From: Isoetes taiwanensis
Lineage: Eukaryota; Streptophyta; Lycopodiopsida; Isoetales; Isoetaceae
Length of the DNA: 64,000 nucleotides
Direction of reading: 5' to 3'
Assembly: GCA_021234155.1 (NCBI GenBank)
Contig: JAJEKV010000017.1
Location: 20,654,501 to 20,718,500, forward strand
The position numbers and the translations under genes were made by a program. The first letter of the stretch is position 1. Each line of letters begins with the position of its first letter. The notes under the pieces are model-generated. The model was not told the DNA's origin and did not search any database. It was given only the letters and a program-made list of their open reading frames with translations. Shown here piece by piece: positions 43,926-54,944 of this stretch.

Positions 43926-45240
43926 CTAAGGAGGTGCATCTGTGGTCAAGATTGCATGGTCCAAATGCACTAGGCCAAAATTTGCATGTGGTTTGGGTAT
44001 GACAGACTTCCATCTACAGAGTAAGATTCTGATTTCTAAGTTCATTTGGAGGATCCTTAAGGATATGGTTGACTCACCTGGAGTGCGGTTGGTGAAGCAG
44101 TCACTTAGTCATTGTGTTCCTTTTGGGAAAGCTTCTTTAAAATTTCTTCTTCCTTGGAGTCTATTTTATCAGCTATGCCCGTTTCCTAATGCCTCCCCTT
44201 TTTTAAAAGGCTTGCTGGAGTCTTGGGAGAGTCTGATGACCTTATTTCATTATTGATCTTGTTGCATGTCATTAGTTGAGTGCCCTTGTTGGTGGATGCA
44301 CGTGGAAAATAATCTCCCACTTTATGCCTCAGTTCATCCATTAAATCAACGACGCTGGAGGTTAGCAAGGATCTTAACTGTTGCAGCTTGGTATGATTCT
44401 AGCCAGTTAGCGACTTGGCAACTCTTTCAAACAAAATTCTTATTGTCTCGATGGGATAGACATATTTGACAAAAGGTTGCTAGTACTCTGCCATTGGCTG
44501 CTCCAGAGGCTATCGAAGGGTGCATGTGGGTTTCCCACCAGAGTGTTCACGAACATAGGCTTGTGAACTCTATGTATAGGCTGCTTGTCAATGGTGATAT
44601 CCTTCCGCCATCCACTAAGTGGTCCCTTCAGCTCTCACCTCCTAGTTGGAGACGTATGTGGACTTGGGCTTGGGATAAACTACTCCATCCTATAAGGTGG
44701 TTGTGCTTTGGTGGCAGATTCTTTACAGATGCCCTCGGGTGAATGTGCTTGTCCACAGATTTGATCCTCGAGTGTCAGCACTCTGCCCACTGTGCAAGCA
44801 AAGGGATGAGACCATTGAGTATTGTTTCTTTTTATGTGATCATCTCCAGCCTGTTTGGTCTTGGCTGCTCTCTCTTTTTCATGTGACATTGACAAGTCAA
44901 CAAGTGCTTCTGGCTATTTATCCGGATACTTGGAATAAGGTGCGGAGTAAAGCATTTCATATGGCATCAGGATGGTTGTTGTGGTCCATCTGGAGGCGCA
45001 GAAGAGTGTGTATCTTTCAGGGTTTGGATATTCCCCCTCCAGGACGCACAAGCTAGAATCGCTAAGGCCTACCATTGTCCTTCGCTTGCTCCTGCCAAGC
45101 GACAGTTGATATTTGAGTCCTATTTGAGTGTATTTTGTCTTATGCATAGGCTGGTGGTTCTACTCAGTGGATCATGATTATCCTCTGAAATTTGTATCTG
45201 GCTTTTGGCTTGATGTTTCAATAAAGTTTGTCGTTCTTCA
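43926..45240 (+). pseudogene. L1 ORF2 C-terminal part with zf-RVT domain (sense segment)
   Basis: The frames read CTRPKFACGLGMTDFHLQSK then FIWRILKDMVDSPGVRLVKQ. Further on comes WRRMWTWAWDKLLHPI and the zf-RVT block: ALCPLCKQRDETIEYCFFLC, DHLQPVWSWLLSLF. It ends with an AATAAAG signal near 45219 and a short poly-A tail. This part continues, in L1 order, from where the inverted RT segment stops. Confidence 0.85.
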
Positions 45241-45249
45241 AAAAAAAAA

Positions 45250-45263
45250 CAACACCCCAACAA
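45250..45263 (+). repeat. L1 target-site duplication, right copy
   Basis: CAACACCCCAACAA follows a tract of ten A's (45240-45249). Confidence 0.88.
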
Positions 45264-45560
45264 ACCAAACAATCATCCTTTACAAATTTATTTCACTAAT
45301 TGTTACCATTGTCAGAAAGAATTTTCACTATAGCGTGATTGCCATAGCACAAATGGAAGTTGAACAATTATTAGAAAGTGATATTGCAAATGATTCTAAA
45401 CCAACGAAACAACAAATCATTAACAAAAACAAATTGCTCGAAGAAATTGCATAGTTCTTTCGAAATAACCTTTTCAACATTTCCATAATATTGCCAATTA
45501 TTACAAACCAACAAGATATTCACAACTCAACAAATTATTAACAAAAACCAATTGCAGGCC
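45264..45560. other. AT-rich L1 flank, no gene
   Basis: Blocks such as CAACAAATCATTAACAAAAAC and CAACAAATTATTAACAAAAACC repeat at 45408-45430 and 45526-45550. Confidence 0.4.
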
Positions 45561-45566
45561 AATGGT

Positions 45567-46184
45567 CTAGAATAATTGCTGCAACTCTTCTATAAACATC
45601 ATTTCTTTTGCAAATGCGCTCCTCTCTTTTTGAAAATCTCTGTCTATTATTACATAGTTTGAATCGGGGAATAGGTCCTCTTGCACTAAAAAAGGTAGTA
45701 TCTTGAGGTGATTACTAAATTTTGAATGACATGGATTATTTCGAGCATCTTGAAATATAACTAGTAGATGGTCCAGACGATCAACCCTCATCTTCCCCCC
45801 ACCTACCCAACCCCTCTCACCAACTCTCGTAACAGAAACACCTCCATCAACCTTTACATGCATGACATTGTTAAAGAAGTGCAGAGCTTCATCCACATCT
45901 GAACGGCTATGTTCCACTATTTCTGCCACCTCTACCATCCTCAAGTTCAAGCTTATGTCATCTCCATATATTGAGGAACTGTGGTTCTGATTTCTAGTCT
46001 AATGTTGGAGTTCCTGTTCTTGCGAGAGGTATGGGGATGTTTGCACACCCACCTCACGAAAATGCTTGTCTTGTAATCGTACGTTTATCTCCCCTGACAT
46101 GTGAAGTTTCACCACAGATGTCTTACCACTATAGTCCAAAATAGAATGAATAGGTTGTACTTGGCCATGGAGTGTAGGTAGCAA
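45567..46184 (-). CDS. Unrecognised broken coding region (two frames)
   Basis: Two frames on the minus strand, 45999-46184 (LHMSGEINVRLQDKHFREVG) and 45567-45950 (MVEVAEIVEHSRSDVDEALH, DHLLVIFQDARNNPCHSKFS), have protein-like composition and run in the same direction. I do not recognise a family. They may be pieces of one degraded gene. The function is unknown. Confidence 0.25.
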
Positions 46185-46189
46185 ATGTT

Positions 46190-46765
46190 ATATATGTAGA
46201 TGCAAAGAATGCATGAGGTACTGGGGTGCAACATATGGTTCCTGTTATGCTTCTATCTTATTAGGCAGAGATATTGTGTTATTTCAAACTCCTCCTCATG
46301 AACATGTAGCTATGCTAAAGTCTCTGGTGGGGAATCTTATTGGGTGTCCTTCCTCCTTGGCATATGTAGTTGAATTTACTCATGCAAGAACTGCTTTGTT
46401 GGAAACAAAGTTGTGCTGGGTGTAAATTTGATAGTGGTACTCCAAAAGCTCAGTTCGAACATGTGCTTGAAGTGTTGTGAGTGCTTATTCCTTGATCACA
46501 TTTGGTGTGACAAAATTTTAGGTAGTTATTCCAGAAATAGTAATCCTCCTCCGAGGAGGAAGGGATCAATGACATGGATTGATCCCTTGGGCGCGAGAAT
46601 TCTTAGATGGTTCTACCAGATGGTGAGAATTTGGATCCGTTCTTGCCATCATTCTTCAATTCTGGAATGAACTGGTTTATGGTGATCGCAATTCTAACAA
46701 GCTAGAATTGCAATTCCCTGTTCATATCAATTTGATGGCAAGTTCTCCTGAAAAACATTAATTCT
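46190..46765. other. No recognisable gene
   Basis: Two plus-strand frames (46213-46425, 46413-46670) are open but show no family features. A short palindrome, CCTCCTCCGAGGAGG, lies at 46545. Confidence 0.3.
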
Positions 46766-46770
46766 GCTAA

Positions 46771-47118
46771 ATGGAGAATTTACTTGGAGCTAGAAGCCAA
46801 GAGAAAACGAGAATCCAGAAAGAGGATCAGAGAAATGAAAAGGAGAACATTGCATCTGCAGTACAGAAGAAAAAAGAATGTTTCTTGAGTCAAAGAAGAC
46901 AACAACTTTCAAAAGAATTAGAGGATTCTTTTTTTCACATTGTAAGGAATTGTGTTGATGATGATTCAAAAGGAAGAGTAGCTACGGTTTTTATAAAAAA
47001 GAACAAGCATTTAGCACATGATACAATAGCATATCCTAAGGAATTTCATGTGATGAAAGACATGGTTTTCAATGTGAGAGAAACCATGCAGGCACAAAAA
47101 TTTCAAAGAAGTCTTTGA
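46771..47118 (+). CDS. Unknown protein, coiled-coil N-terminal part
   Basis: The 115-aa frame starts MENLLGARSQEKTRIQKEDQ. It is highly charged through QKKKECFLSQRRQQLSKELE, which predicts a coiled coil, and then becomes globular: DSFFHIVRNCVDDDSKGRVA, KKNKHLAHDTIAYPKEFHVM. Later codons on the same strand (47231-47808) seem to continue it after shifts. No known family could be assigned. Confidence 0.35.
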   Translation: MENLLGARSQEKTRIQKEDQRNEKENIASAVQKKKECFLSQRRQQLSKELEDSFFHIVRNCVDDDSKGRVATVFIKKNKHLAHDTIAYPKEFHVMKDMVFNVRETMQAQKFQRSL

Positions 47119-47230
47119 TGTCTTGCGCAAGCAAGAAAGACAACGCCCAAATGGCGACTTCAATAGTCAAAAGGATTAATGGAGAGCATTTTCAAGGCTT
47201 CTTTTAATTCCCAAAAACTATACCCTAGGC

Positions 47231-47808
47231 AGTTAGAAGACGAATATGTGCAGAGTTTGATGGTGGTCTACGGTCAATCCATGCAAGGAAGAAGAGATTT
47301 GATACATTTTTTCCTGAAGAGATAAGCCTTTTAAGAAGGTTTTTGGGTGAAAATACCCGAGTTTCGCCTTATAAAAAACATGTTAGAAAGCATGTGGCGA
47401 GAGTGGGTGAGAAAATTGATCATCCAATACATTAGCTAGAAGTGACACGAGGTTTTCTTTGAATCATCTAATTGTTATTAATTTGCTTATAGTTTTTAGA
47501 TGGTTACAAAATCTAAATCTTAATTCCTTGTGTTCAGTTGCAACTATACCTTGCTTTTCAAAAGATACAACTTGACATGAAGATATCCCAGCAGACTTTT
47601 GAAAGACTGAAACCAAGCTATATTAGGGGGCTTCAAGAAAGATAAATATGTTGTTGCCCATACCATCTGCATCTTGAATTTGCCATGGAAGCCATAAATA
47701 ACAAGAGGAATGATCCTAATGGTGTATACAAAGAATGTAAGTGTAAGTGCAGAATTTGTGGTTCAGGTACAACATGTGAAGCTAAAGAACATACCGTCGA
47801 CATCAACT
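47231..47808 (+). pseudogene. Cys/His-rich coding remnant, unknown family
   Basis: Shifted frames read FFPEEISLLRRFLGENTRVS, SPYKKHVRKHVARVGEKI, then KISQQTFERLKPSYIRGLQE, CCCPYHLHLEFAMEAINN and CKCKCRICGSGTTCEAKEH. The order (helical block, an SxxTFxRLKP block, a CxC..H cluster) is reminiscent of large uncharacterised, transposase-like protein families, of which the DUF7869 protein at 14.4-17.2 kb may be one. This is pattern resemblance only. Stops at several places show it is broken. Confidence 0.35.
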
Positions 47809-48069
47809 AGTGATTATTGGAGACAAGCGTAATGCATAAAAGAATGAGGATAATGAATGGCGAGGGCATGCATGTGTAATATAGGCGTGTAATAAGCATG
47901 GTTTGAAGAGGTTAGCATGGTTCCGTTGTAATTCCTAGTTTATCTTCTTATCGTGATACGAAGATAAATTCAATTGTCAAAACCAGTGAGCAACTAACGA
48001 AAGAGAGAGCTGAAAGATAAGCCACATCTGGGCATCTCCACTAAACAACAATAGAGTACATCAAAAAAA

Positions 48070-48238
48070 GCCACCAAGGCCATCCAGGCACGAAGGCCTC
48101 CAACCAGGCACTAGGGCCTCCAACCCGAGCACAAAAGCCTCAACCGGGCACAAAAGCCTCAACCGAGTGAGGCCTCAACCAGTAATAACTGCTTGGCCCC
48201 AACCAGGCACTAGGCCTCCAACTAGGCACTAGGCCACA
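48070..48238. repeat. Minisatellite 1 (GCACnAGGCCTCCAACC units)
   Basis: About seven degenerate units of 18-26 bp such as AGGCACTAGGGCCTCCAACC and GGGCACAAAAGCCTCAACC. Confidence 0.85.
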
Positions 48239-48284
48239 ACAAAAGTTACAATGCTCAACCTCAAGAGCCACAGTGCCACAATAA

Positions 48285-48520
48285 TAGCCACACAAGGCCA
48301 CACAAAGAGCCACACATTAGCCATTATGCTAATGCTTCTCAACTCAAGGCCACCATGCCACAAAAGGCCACACATTAGCCACCATGCTAATGCTGCCCAA
48401 CTCAAAGCCACCATGCCACAAAGAGCCACACATCAGCCATCATGCTAATGCTGCCCAACTCAAAGCCACCATGCCACAAAAGAGCCACACATTAGCCATC
48501 ATGCTAATCTTTGCAGAAAG
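48285..48520. repeat. Minisatellite 2 (~57-bp units)
   Basis: Four units of GAGCCACACATTAGCC(A)ATCATGCTAATGCTGCCCAACTCAA(A)GCCACCATGCCACAAA are contiguous. All frames through it are repeat-encoded and not a gene. Confidence 0.9.
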
Positions 48521-49261
48521 CCACAATGCTCCTCTGGTCACACAACAAGAGAAATCCAACAAGAGTACGGGATTAATGGAAAACAAAATGTCGAGAAGGT
48601 TTGGAGGAAGAGCGGCGAGAGTGGTTTTGAGATCAAAAGAATGATAGAGATCGAGGAGAGTATGAGGGCCTTACCACGACCATACCTTCAACAAACGATA
48701 ACCACCAAGGTAAGGAACATATTAAAATGACGAGTAAAAAGAATAAGGTGTGGGGGTAAGGATATGGCAAAAGGAAACATCAACTTAGACAGGATGAAAA
48801 ATACAAGACATGGCAACATCTAGTATGCTAGCAACGAAATCAATTCTAGCAATGGTTAGAGAGGCATATTTATATAAACAAGGATTTGGGAGGCATATTT
48901 ATATAAACAAGGATGAAAACGACAAAAAGGATATAAGGGACATTAAAAAGCTAGACTTTAAAAAGGATATGTTGGGTGGGTGAGTGGGTGGGAAGATCAA
49001 GGCTAAAAAACCGGTGCTCAAGGAGATCACCGAGATGAGCTGATGAAGGAAAAATAACGAGAAGATGGGTGTATAAAGAGATGAAACCCTAACCCGACTC
49101 AAGATCTATGTAGCAATGGTTTTGAGAATACCATTTATCTTCTTATCATTGATACGAAGATAAATTCAATTCTCAAAACAGTGAGCAACTAACGAAAGAG
49201 AGAGCTGAAAGATAAGCCACATCGGGCATCTCCACTAAACAACAATAGAGTACATCAAATC

Positions 49262-51755
49262 CGACAAACAGGCAACAAAAGACTGTGGGCACATAATGGC
49301 GAAGGAAGCTCCACGTATGCGAAGGATTTTGCAACAACCTCTCCAAGAAAGATGAACAAGGACCTAATAAGGTAGACAAATGAGGCCCAACATCAATTGA
49401 TGCGAGGCTTGAATAAAAGAGTCTAGCATGGGCCAAAGCACGCAAAACTTAGATCTCCGTATAGGACACGGCAAACAACCCAAGCAACAACTCTTTGCAT
49501 AAGGCCTGCTTCATCACAAATATAGGGATGGACAACTTTCCAGCAACAACTCAAGTAAGGCCAAGGATGCAATAAGAGGATGAAAGGCGAAAGAACAAAT
49601 GGTGGAAACAACAAATGGGAAAAGGAGACAATAGAGTGTCAAATTGCCTTTTACAAGGAGGAGCCTTTTAGTAGGACAAATTTTGCTACTAGTAAGAACT
49701 CGACATATCATCCTCAGCATATTATCAGTTTCTAAAAAAACCCTTGCAAACATCTGTTCAACTCCAGCCTCAGCCTTACCATTCAAAACCATTGAACATT
49801 CCAAAGCAATACATCTACATATAGCAAAGAAAGATCTTCGAATTATTACCCACGAATCCACATGATCCTAAGAAATCATAAAATAGGCCAAGATATGTAA
49901 AACAACATGAACAAGAGTAATCTGATTAACATCGTCAAATTCTACATGGACTGAAGTAATAGTTCCAAAGTTATCGTCAAATTCGAGCATCTACATGGAC
50001 TGAAGTAATAGTTCCAAAGTTATATGAGGCTAGTCTTAAACTATATTTGGAGAAGTAGCGTGGTTGCATATAAAGGGTCTATGTCCAAATGCACTACTGA
50101 AAACCTGATTATAGGTTGAGCTAGACAGAGTTTCTATTTGTTGGAAATGTAGAAAATTTTAGATACAATTTGGTTGTTGCATAATTGATCTGAAGCCCCT
50201 TATAGGGCTGCTTGAAGAAATATATCTAAGCCCTAATGTGTGCAAAACTCTGCTATATAATATGATCTATAATTACAAAAATACAGAGGCTGAGACGAGA
50301 TTGAATAATTTGATAATAATGGAGACTAACCAAGATAATAGTGCAAAGACTTGGATACAAACGATAGAAATCATTGCCACTTCCACAACTGCTTAGCCTA
50401 AGCATAAGGTTACACAAGTCCAATGGTGTAAAATAGGCAAGGAAACAAAGCAACATGTCTCAAAACATCACTTCACAAAAATTTCTTGTTAACAAATAAC
50501 ATATAACAAGTAACCATATCGGATTAGTTCATGCTAAAGAAAGGTCACATCTATCAATGTGACAAAGATCATAAAGGGGCAAGAAACAAGCTTCCAAGTA
50601 AAGGAAAGGTCACATCTATCATGGTCCACCAGTTTTTAATAGATCCATTGAGATCTTTGCAACCTTGGTGTTTTGCATATCTTTTAGCAGATTTTCCAAA
50701 TAAATAATATCCACACAACTCAAATTCTAGTTATGCTAGGGCACTATAAGTACAAGAAATAAGGAAGCAAACCCTCTCATCTTAGCTTTACCATCAAAAC
50801 AATCTTTGTTCCCATGCTCCCCTGCTAGGGCAAAAAGATCTATAATATTTTGAATTGTTTGATCTGTGTAAGGCATGACCGTGTTCCACCACTTATAACT
50901 GATGGTCTTGCGCGATTGCGAAAGGAGATTGAAAGGAGAAACTCCTTGATAATATGCCTGTGTTCTTATGGCCATGTACCATACCAGACCAAATAGATAT
51001 GCATCTTAGAAATTAGAACATGACCCATATGATATTTTAGATTGACAAGGGATGAAACTGCCTTAGATGGTATCGGATCGATGGAGTGCGGCCCAAGTAT
51101 ATATATGCGGTGCTCGCCATGACCATGATATTGTAAATGATGTAGAAGGCATTGATTGAAAAATCACTTGAGAGACCCATGAGGTCTAAAACCTATAAAT
51201 TCAGGCGCTTTGCTCGGAGAGATAAAGAGGATGGTGCACATCAAAACAAAAGTAGAGAGATAAAGACGATGGTCACATCAATAGAAAAGTATTGAGGCCA
51301 AATACAAAGAGCAAAGGAAGGAGAAAATACTCAAATAATCTGGTGGAAGATTCGTTTTAGAACTAAGGCGGAAAGTTATTAGAATGAAAACAAGAAAGGA
51401 AACTTATCGGAACCGCGTTGATATCGAGCGAGCGGAACTGTCTTAAGAAAAAGGCTCTTTCCTCCTAACTATGATAGCATCACGGTAAGTAAACACTGCC
51501 AAAGACCTTGGACCCAAGATATTATTCTTGTATGGCAGCCATTGTCAGCTCTACGGCAGCTCGTATTTGTTCCAAATCACTGATGACATTTTTCCCAGGG
51601 ATATCAGTTTTTAATAGCGTAATCAAACCAACCTTATCTTCATCCCGAACATGATAATTGAAGAAGCTTGCTTGGATACCCATTGAATGGCTTGCAAGTC
51701 CTAGAACTGCTTGCTTCTACAAGTTTACTGTTGCTAATTGGGCTTCTTAAATAAG
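49262..51755. other. No recognisable gene
   Basis: Only short frames on both strands. It includes a small tandem duplication at 49933-50023 and short repeats near 51215-51275 (GAGAGATAAAGA(G/C)GATGGT). Confidence 0.4.
49933..50023. repeat. ~45-bp tandem duplication
   Basis: CGTCAAATTC(..)TCTACATGGACTGAAGTAATAGTTCCAAAGTTAT occurs at 49933-49974 and, with a 7-base insertion, at 49975-50023. Confidence 0.9.
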
Positions 51756-53028
51756 AAGTTGTGACGTCCCCTACTCGTATACGGTGCACTCACCGTATAC
51801 AACCAGGAGTTCATCCCCCATACCAGCTCGGGTGCCAATACGGGGCCCTCCACATGACTTTGCAACCCGTAAGCGGGTTCCGGTGGGAAGAGTGGAAGGG
51901 TCATTGCACCAGATCTCCCTCGGGGCCTACCTAGGCTGGAAGGCGTAAACATACATGTCGTGCTTAGCACATACATCAACATCATATGACCATCGCGAAG
52001 GATGGTCCTCCACATATCTGCATAGGCGAAGATCGGCACATCACATAGGGAATCCTACCCAAGGCTTCGGACAGGGATGGGTGACAAGCTTGGGTCTCGA
52101 GTTCATTGCGGAGCCGAGGGAATTCATGGCAATGGATTTGGGCGGCATAAGAACATGGCCTAGGGTTGTCCCTCCATCCGCCCCTCTGTGCACACTTTGC
52201 GAGTAGGCTGAAAAGTGTTGGGACTGGATCAGCCCGTGGGATGCATAGCCCAGGGGCTATATCACGGGGTTACATCTCCCGGTTCGATGGGGCAGGTAGG
52301 GATCTCTCCCTCCAGAGATCTACAATCGCGACTCAAGGTGACTAGAGGGCCCTTTGCCGTGTGCGACTTGAACTCAATGGAAGGTCATATTCACCACCTC
52401 ACGAGTGTCGAGCCCATGCCTTGCCGCGCGGTGGCAAGCCATTAGACCTAGTCACGGTGACCCGGCGGTACTAACACACCATAGGGGTCGTTCAAAGTCG
52501 AGAACATGAACCTCCTTATAAGCGGTCGGCCCCTTCACCCACAACGAGGTGTGGCTCTTGTGCCTGAGGCGCATCTACGGTGTGCTAGAGAGGCTACTCT
52601 AGGGCATCAACTACAAAGCTTTAGGTCTCTACCCCCTTCCCAATACAAGGAGTTCATAGAGATACATCATCCATATACTTCCTGAGAGAACTAAAGAACT
52701 AAATCTAATCTATAACATAGAGTTAGGTTCTTTAGTTAGAATGCTGCTATCTAGGGATCTAGAGGTCTGCTATGGCCAATCTAATAGGCTAAACCTCTTC
52801 GATAAAATGACTAAAAGCGGGGTTTAGACTATCTAATTGGCCAAATACCGATCCTTGAGGGGCTCCTCGACCTGAGCTCGACCATCTGTTGAGGCAGCGA
52901 ATCTCGAGGAACTAAGGATGCAATTCTCGAGGCAGAGTGCGGGATGCGGTTTTAATTTGTTGAGGCAGCCAAAGCAAGATTCTAAAAAGCCCTAAAATCG
53001 AAAATTAGGTTAGTTAAGGTTTCCAACC

Positions 53029-53036
53029 CTATATAG
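53029..53036 (-). promoter_or_regulatory. Probable LTR TATA box
   Basis: Minus-strand CTATATAGGG about 415 bases downstream of the LTR start is in the expected place for the element promoter. Confidence 0.55.
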
Positions 53037-53109
53037 ACAAGGGGTGGCTAGGGTTTCCAATTATCCCTTTTGGCATGTGGGATGGTGGTAATGGGCCCAC
53101 TTGCCTTTA

Positions 53110-53330
53110 AGGGCTAGGTGGCCAAATGTGCCCACATGGAAATGTGTGCACCCAAATGTGCTCACATGGAAATGTGTGCACATTAATGAATGTGTACATT
53201 GGAAAATGTGCACATTAATTACACCTATGGGTATGGCCCACTTGGCATCAAGTGGCCACATGGAAAATGTGCCCACATTAATGTGTACATTGGGAAATGT
53301 GCACATTAATACTAATGCACATTCTTAGCA
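53110..53330. repeat. Minisatellite in LTR U3 (ATGTGCACATTAATG units)
   Basis: Units such as ATGGAAATGTGTGCAC, AAATGTGCACATTAATG and ATGTGTACATTGG(A)AA recur about eight times. TGTGCACA and TGTACA are palindromic cores. Confidence 0.85.
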
Positions 53331-53451
53331 AGTTGCCCCTAGGGGCTACCCACTTGGCTATCGTTGGCGTACCGTCAATCGGGATGGCGTGTGCGGCGTG
53401 GCGTGGCGATTACAATATACGTCCCGGGGGGTATCGTCTTGGAGCGTCACA

Positions 53452-53468
53452 TTCTCCCCACCTTGAAA
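53452..53468 (-). other. Polypurine tract of the chromovirus
   Basis: On the minus strand, TTTCAAGGTGGGGAGAA directly precedes the TGTGACGC start of the 3' LTR. Confidence 0.75.
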
Positions 53469-54380
53469 TGATCTTTGTCGCGGCATCATTGGTTCTCCCA
53501 CCTTGGAATCTTCCTAACTTTTGCAATCAGCGTGATGCATGCGATATACTACTAAAATACTTACACATTTATTACGATTACCTTAAGGTAATATTTTTAT
53601 GACATTATTACATCATTATATTATGAAATAACTTATCAATTCACAACATTACTAACAGATTACTCCAAACTTCACTTAACATTACGATTAAGTTTATTAA
53701 AATTTTAAAATTACGTCCGAGGCACTCTTCATTCCTTGCAACACATTCCAACAAAATTTGTGTTGCAAGTCTTTCATCTTCGACCTCCTTGCCCTCCGGG
53801 GCTTTTCGCGGCTTTAGGTCGCGACACTACGTTAGTACCATTTAATTATTAATTAAAATTTTTTGGTTATATGGTGACCACCCCACCTATCTACATGGAT
53901 GCATGGCTAATCTCCCGGCGTAGGAAGAGGGTGAATCTTCCATTATGGCCGCGGAGACAGCGCCTACATGCCTATATGCCGCTCATGCCTACACCTCTAG
54001 TTGCCCAGCGTGGAGGATATCCTTCTCGCGTGAAAGCGTGAAGGATAGATTCCTCCTATCAAAGCATATATGGGGCTAAAGGTGCTTTTCCTATCAATGC
54101 ATTCTTCAATGACCTCCTTTTCTCGAGGTCGTCTACTTAGTGGGACATAAGTAGACTTTCTAATCTACCTTCCACTTTCGCCCAAAAGCGGAAGCGGTCA
54201 TGCCTACATTGACATTACACCCGCCCTAGAGATCGCCGTAGTGGTCCCATCATCGGTGACAACATGCGACCCATACTAAGCGTAGGTGGCATGCGTAGAT
54301 TAATCTTAACTATACAAGAATTAACCTACACAAATCGACATGCAGGCGATTTCTTGGGAGATGACCTTGCCGTCCCATTG
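53469..54380 (-). other. Non-coding 3' region of the chromovirus
   Basis: About 0.9 kb separates the chromodomain from the PPT. I see no coding block. It includes AT-rich stretches at 53600-53720 and GC-rich ones after 53760. Confidence 0.5.
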
Positions 54381-54399
54381 CTCCATAAAGCGTAGATGC

Positions 54400-54900
54400 T
54401 TGCTTTACTAAATCTTTCTTAAGTACCCCGTGGCGTCTTCCAGCGGTAAGTGTTTCCACTTGACCAAATCTTTGGAGGAATTCGATCTCCTCGTTTTCTT
54501 GAAAGCTTTATCAAGAATCAGTGCGGAACTATTTCCGGTTGTTCCTCCGTCATTTCCAACGGCGTTGGCGAATCAAGACTTAAATGCGGATTTGGGGTAT
54601 GCTTCTTTAGCAAACTCCGTGGAAGACCTTATGAATCTTTAGGTGTCTTTGGCAAGTCTAGCTTGTAGGCTTGATTGCCTAGTTTCTCGACTATTACGAA
54701 AGGTCCAGCCCACCTTGAGCAAGCTTCTTGCAATTGCCGATCTGAGCCGCTGCTTCACCTTAATCTTGAGCCAAACATCATCTCCCACTTTGAACTCTCT
54801 CTTCTTGTTCGATGCTTGTCGGTGATGCTCTTTTGGCGACTTCTTTAACGCTAGCGGATAGCCACGAACTTCCTCTACAAAGGCTGCTGCATATCGGCCA
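54400..54900 (-). pseudogene. Chromovirus integrase C-terminus and chromodomain
   Basis: On the minus strand: SPKEHHRQASNKKREFKVGD, DDVWLKIKVKQRL (the GDxVWL-type integrase C-terminal block), a KVGW-GPF-type block, and LGNQAYKLDLPKT after a shift. The chromodomain follows: ILDKAFKKTRRSNSSKDLVK, WKHLPLEDATG. The LVKWK..PxxxATW core assigns it to the chromoviruses. At least three frameshifts separate these parts. Confidence 0.82.
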
Positions 54901-54944
54901 ACATCTGCTGCGAAACTTCCACTTTGACGCGGGGTTGTGCCAAG

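Larger units (their letters stand above)
41725..45249 (+). mobile_element. L1 retrotransposon with 5' inversion (twin priming) and perfect TSD
   Basis: CAACACCCCAACAA occurs at 41711-41724 and again at 45250-45263, directly after a poly-A run, so the element lies between. The right part (about 43926-45249) is in plus orientation and carries the L1 3' end. The left part (41725 to about 43925) is inverted and carries ORF1 and RT. In L1 order the inverted part ends where the sense part begins, which is what twin priming produces. Internal frameshifts and a missing endonuclease show that it is not active. Confidence 0.88.
47939..49260 (-). mobile_element. TRIM-like unit with ~122-bp terminal direct repeats
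   Basis: 47939-48063 and 49134-49258 match closely (TTTATCTTCTTATC..TGATACGAAGATAAA...GAGTACATCAAA). Each repeat holds a TTTATCTTC/GAAGATAAA hairpin. On the minus strand the right repeat is followed by TGGTATTCTC, which shares its first six bases with the Met-tRNA primer site. No TG...CA ends or PPT were confirmed, so a simple dispersed duplication is also possible. Internal sequence is mostly minisatellite. Confidence 0.35.
51760..53451 (-). repeat. 3' LTR of the chromovirus
   Basis: The plus-strand edges are TGTGACGTCCCC and GGAGCGTCACA, giving TG...CA ends with a TGTGACG inverted terminal repeat and a length of 1692 bp. The part 51760-52392 matches 63371-64000. On the minus strand a TATA box (CTATATAG, 53029-53036) lies about 415 bases into the LTR, so U3 is short and R-U5 long. 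Confidence 0.9.

Noticed and set aside
48070-48520. Regular repeats that could be taken for a CRISPR-like array
   Set aside because: The units are contiguous minisatellite monomers without unique spacers, and the DNA is plant nuclear.
51955-52445. Plus-strand frames repeated at 63596-63841
   Set aside because: They lie inside the LTRs and are repeated because the LTRs are.
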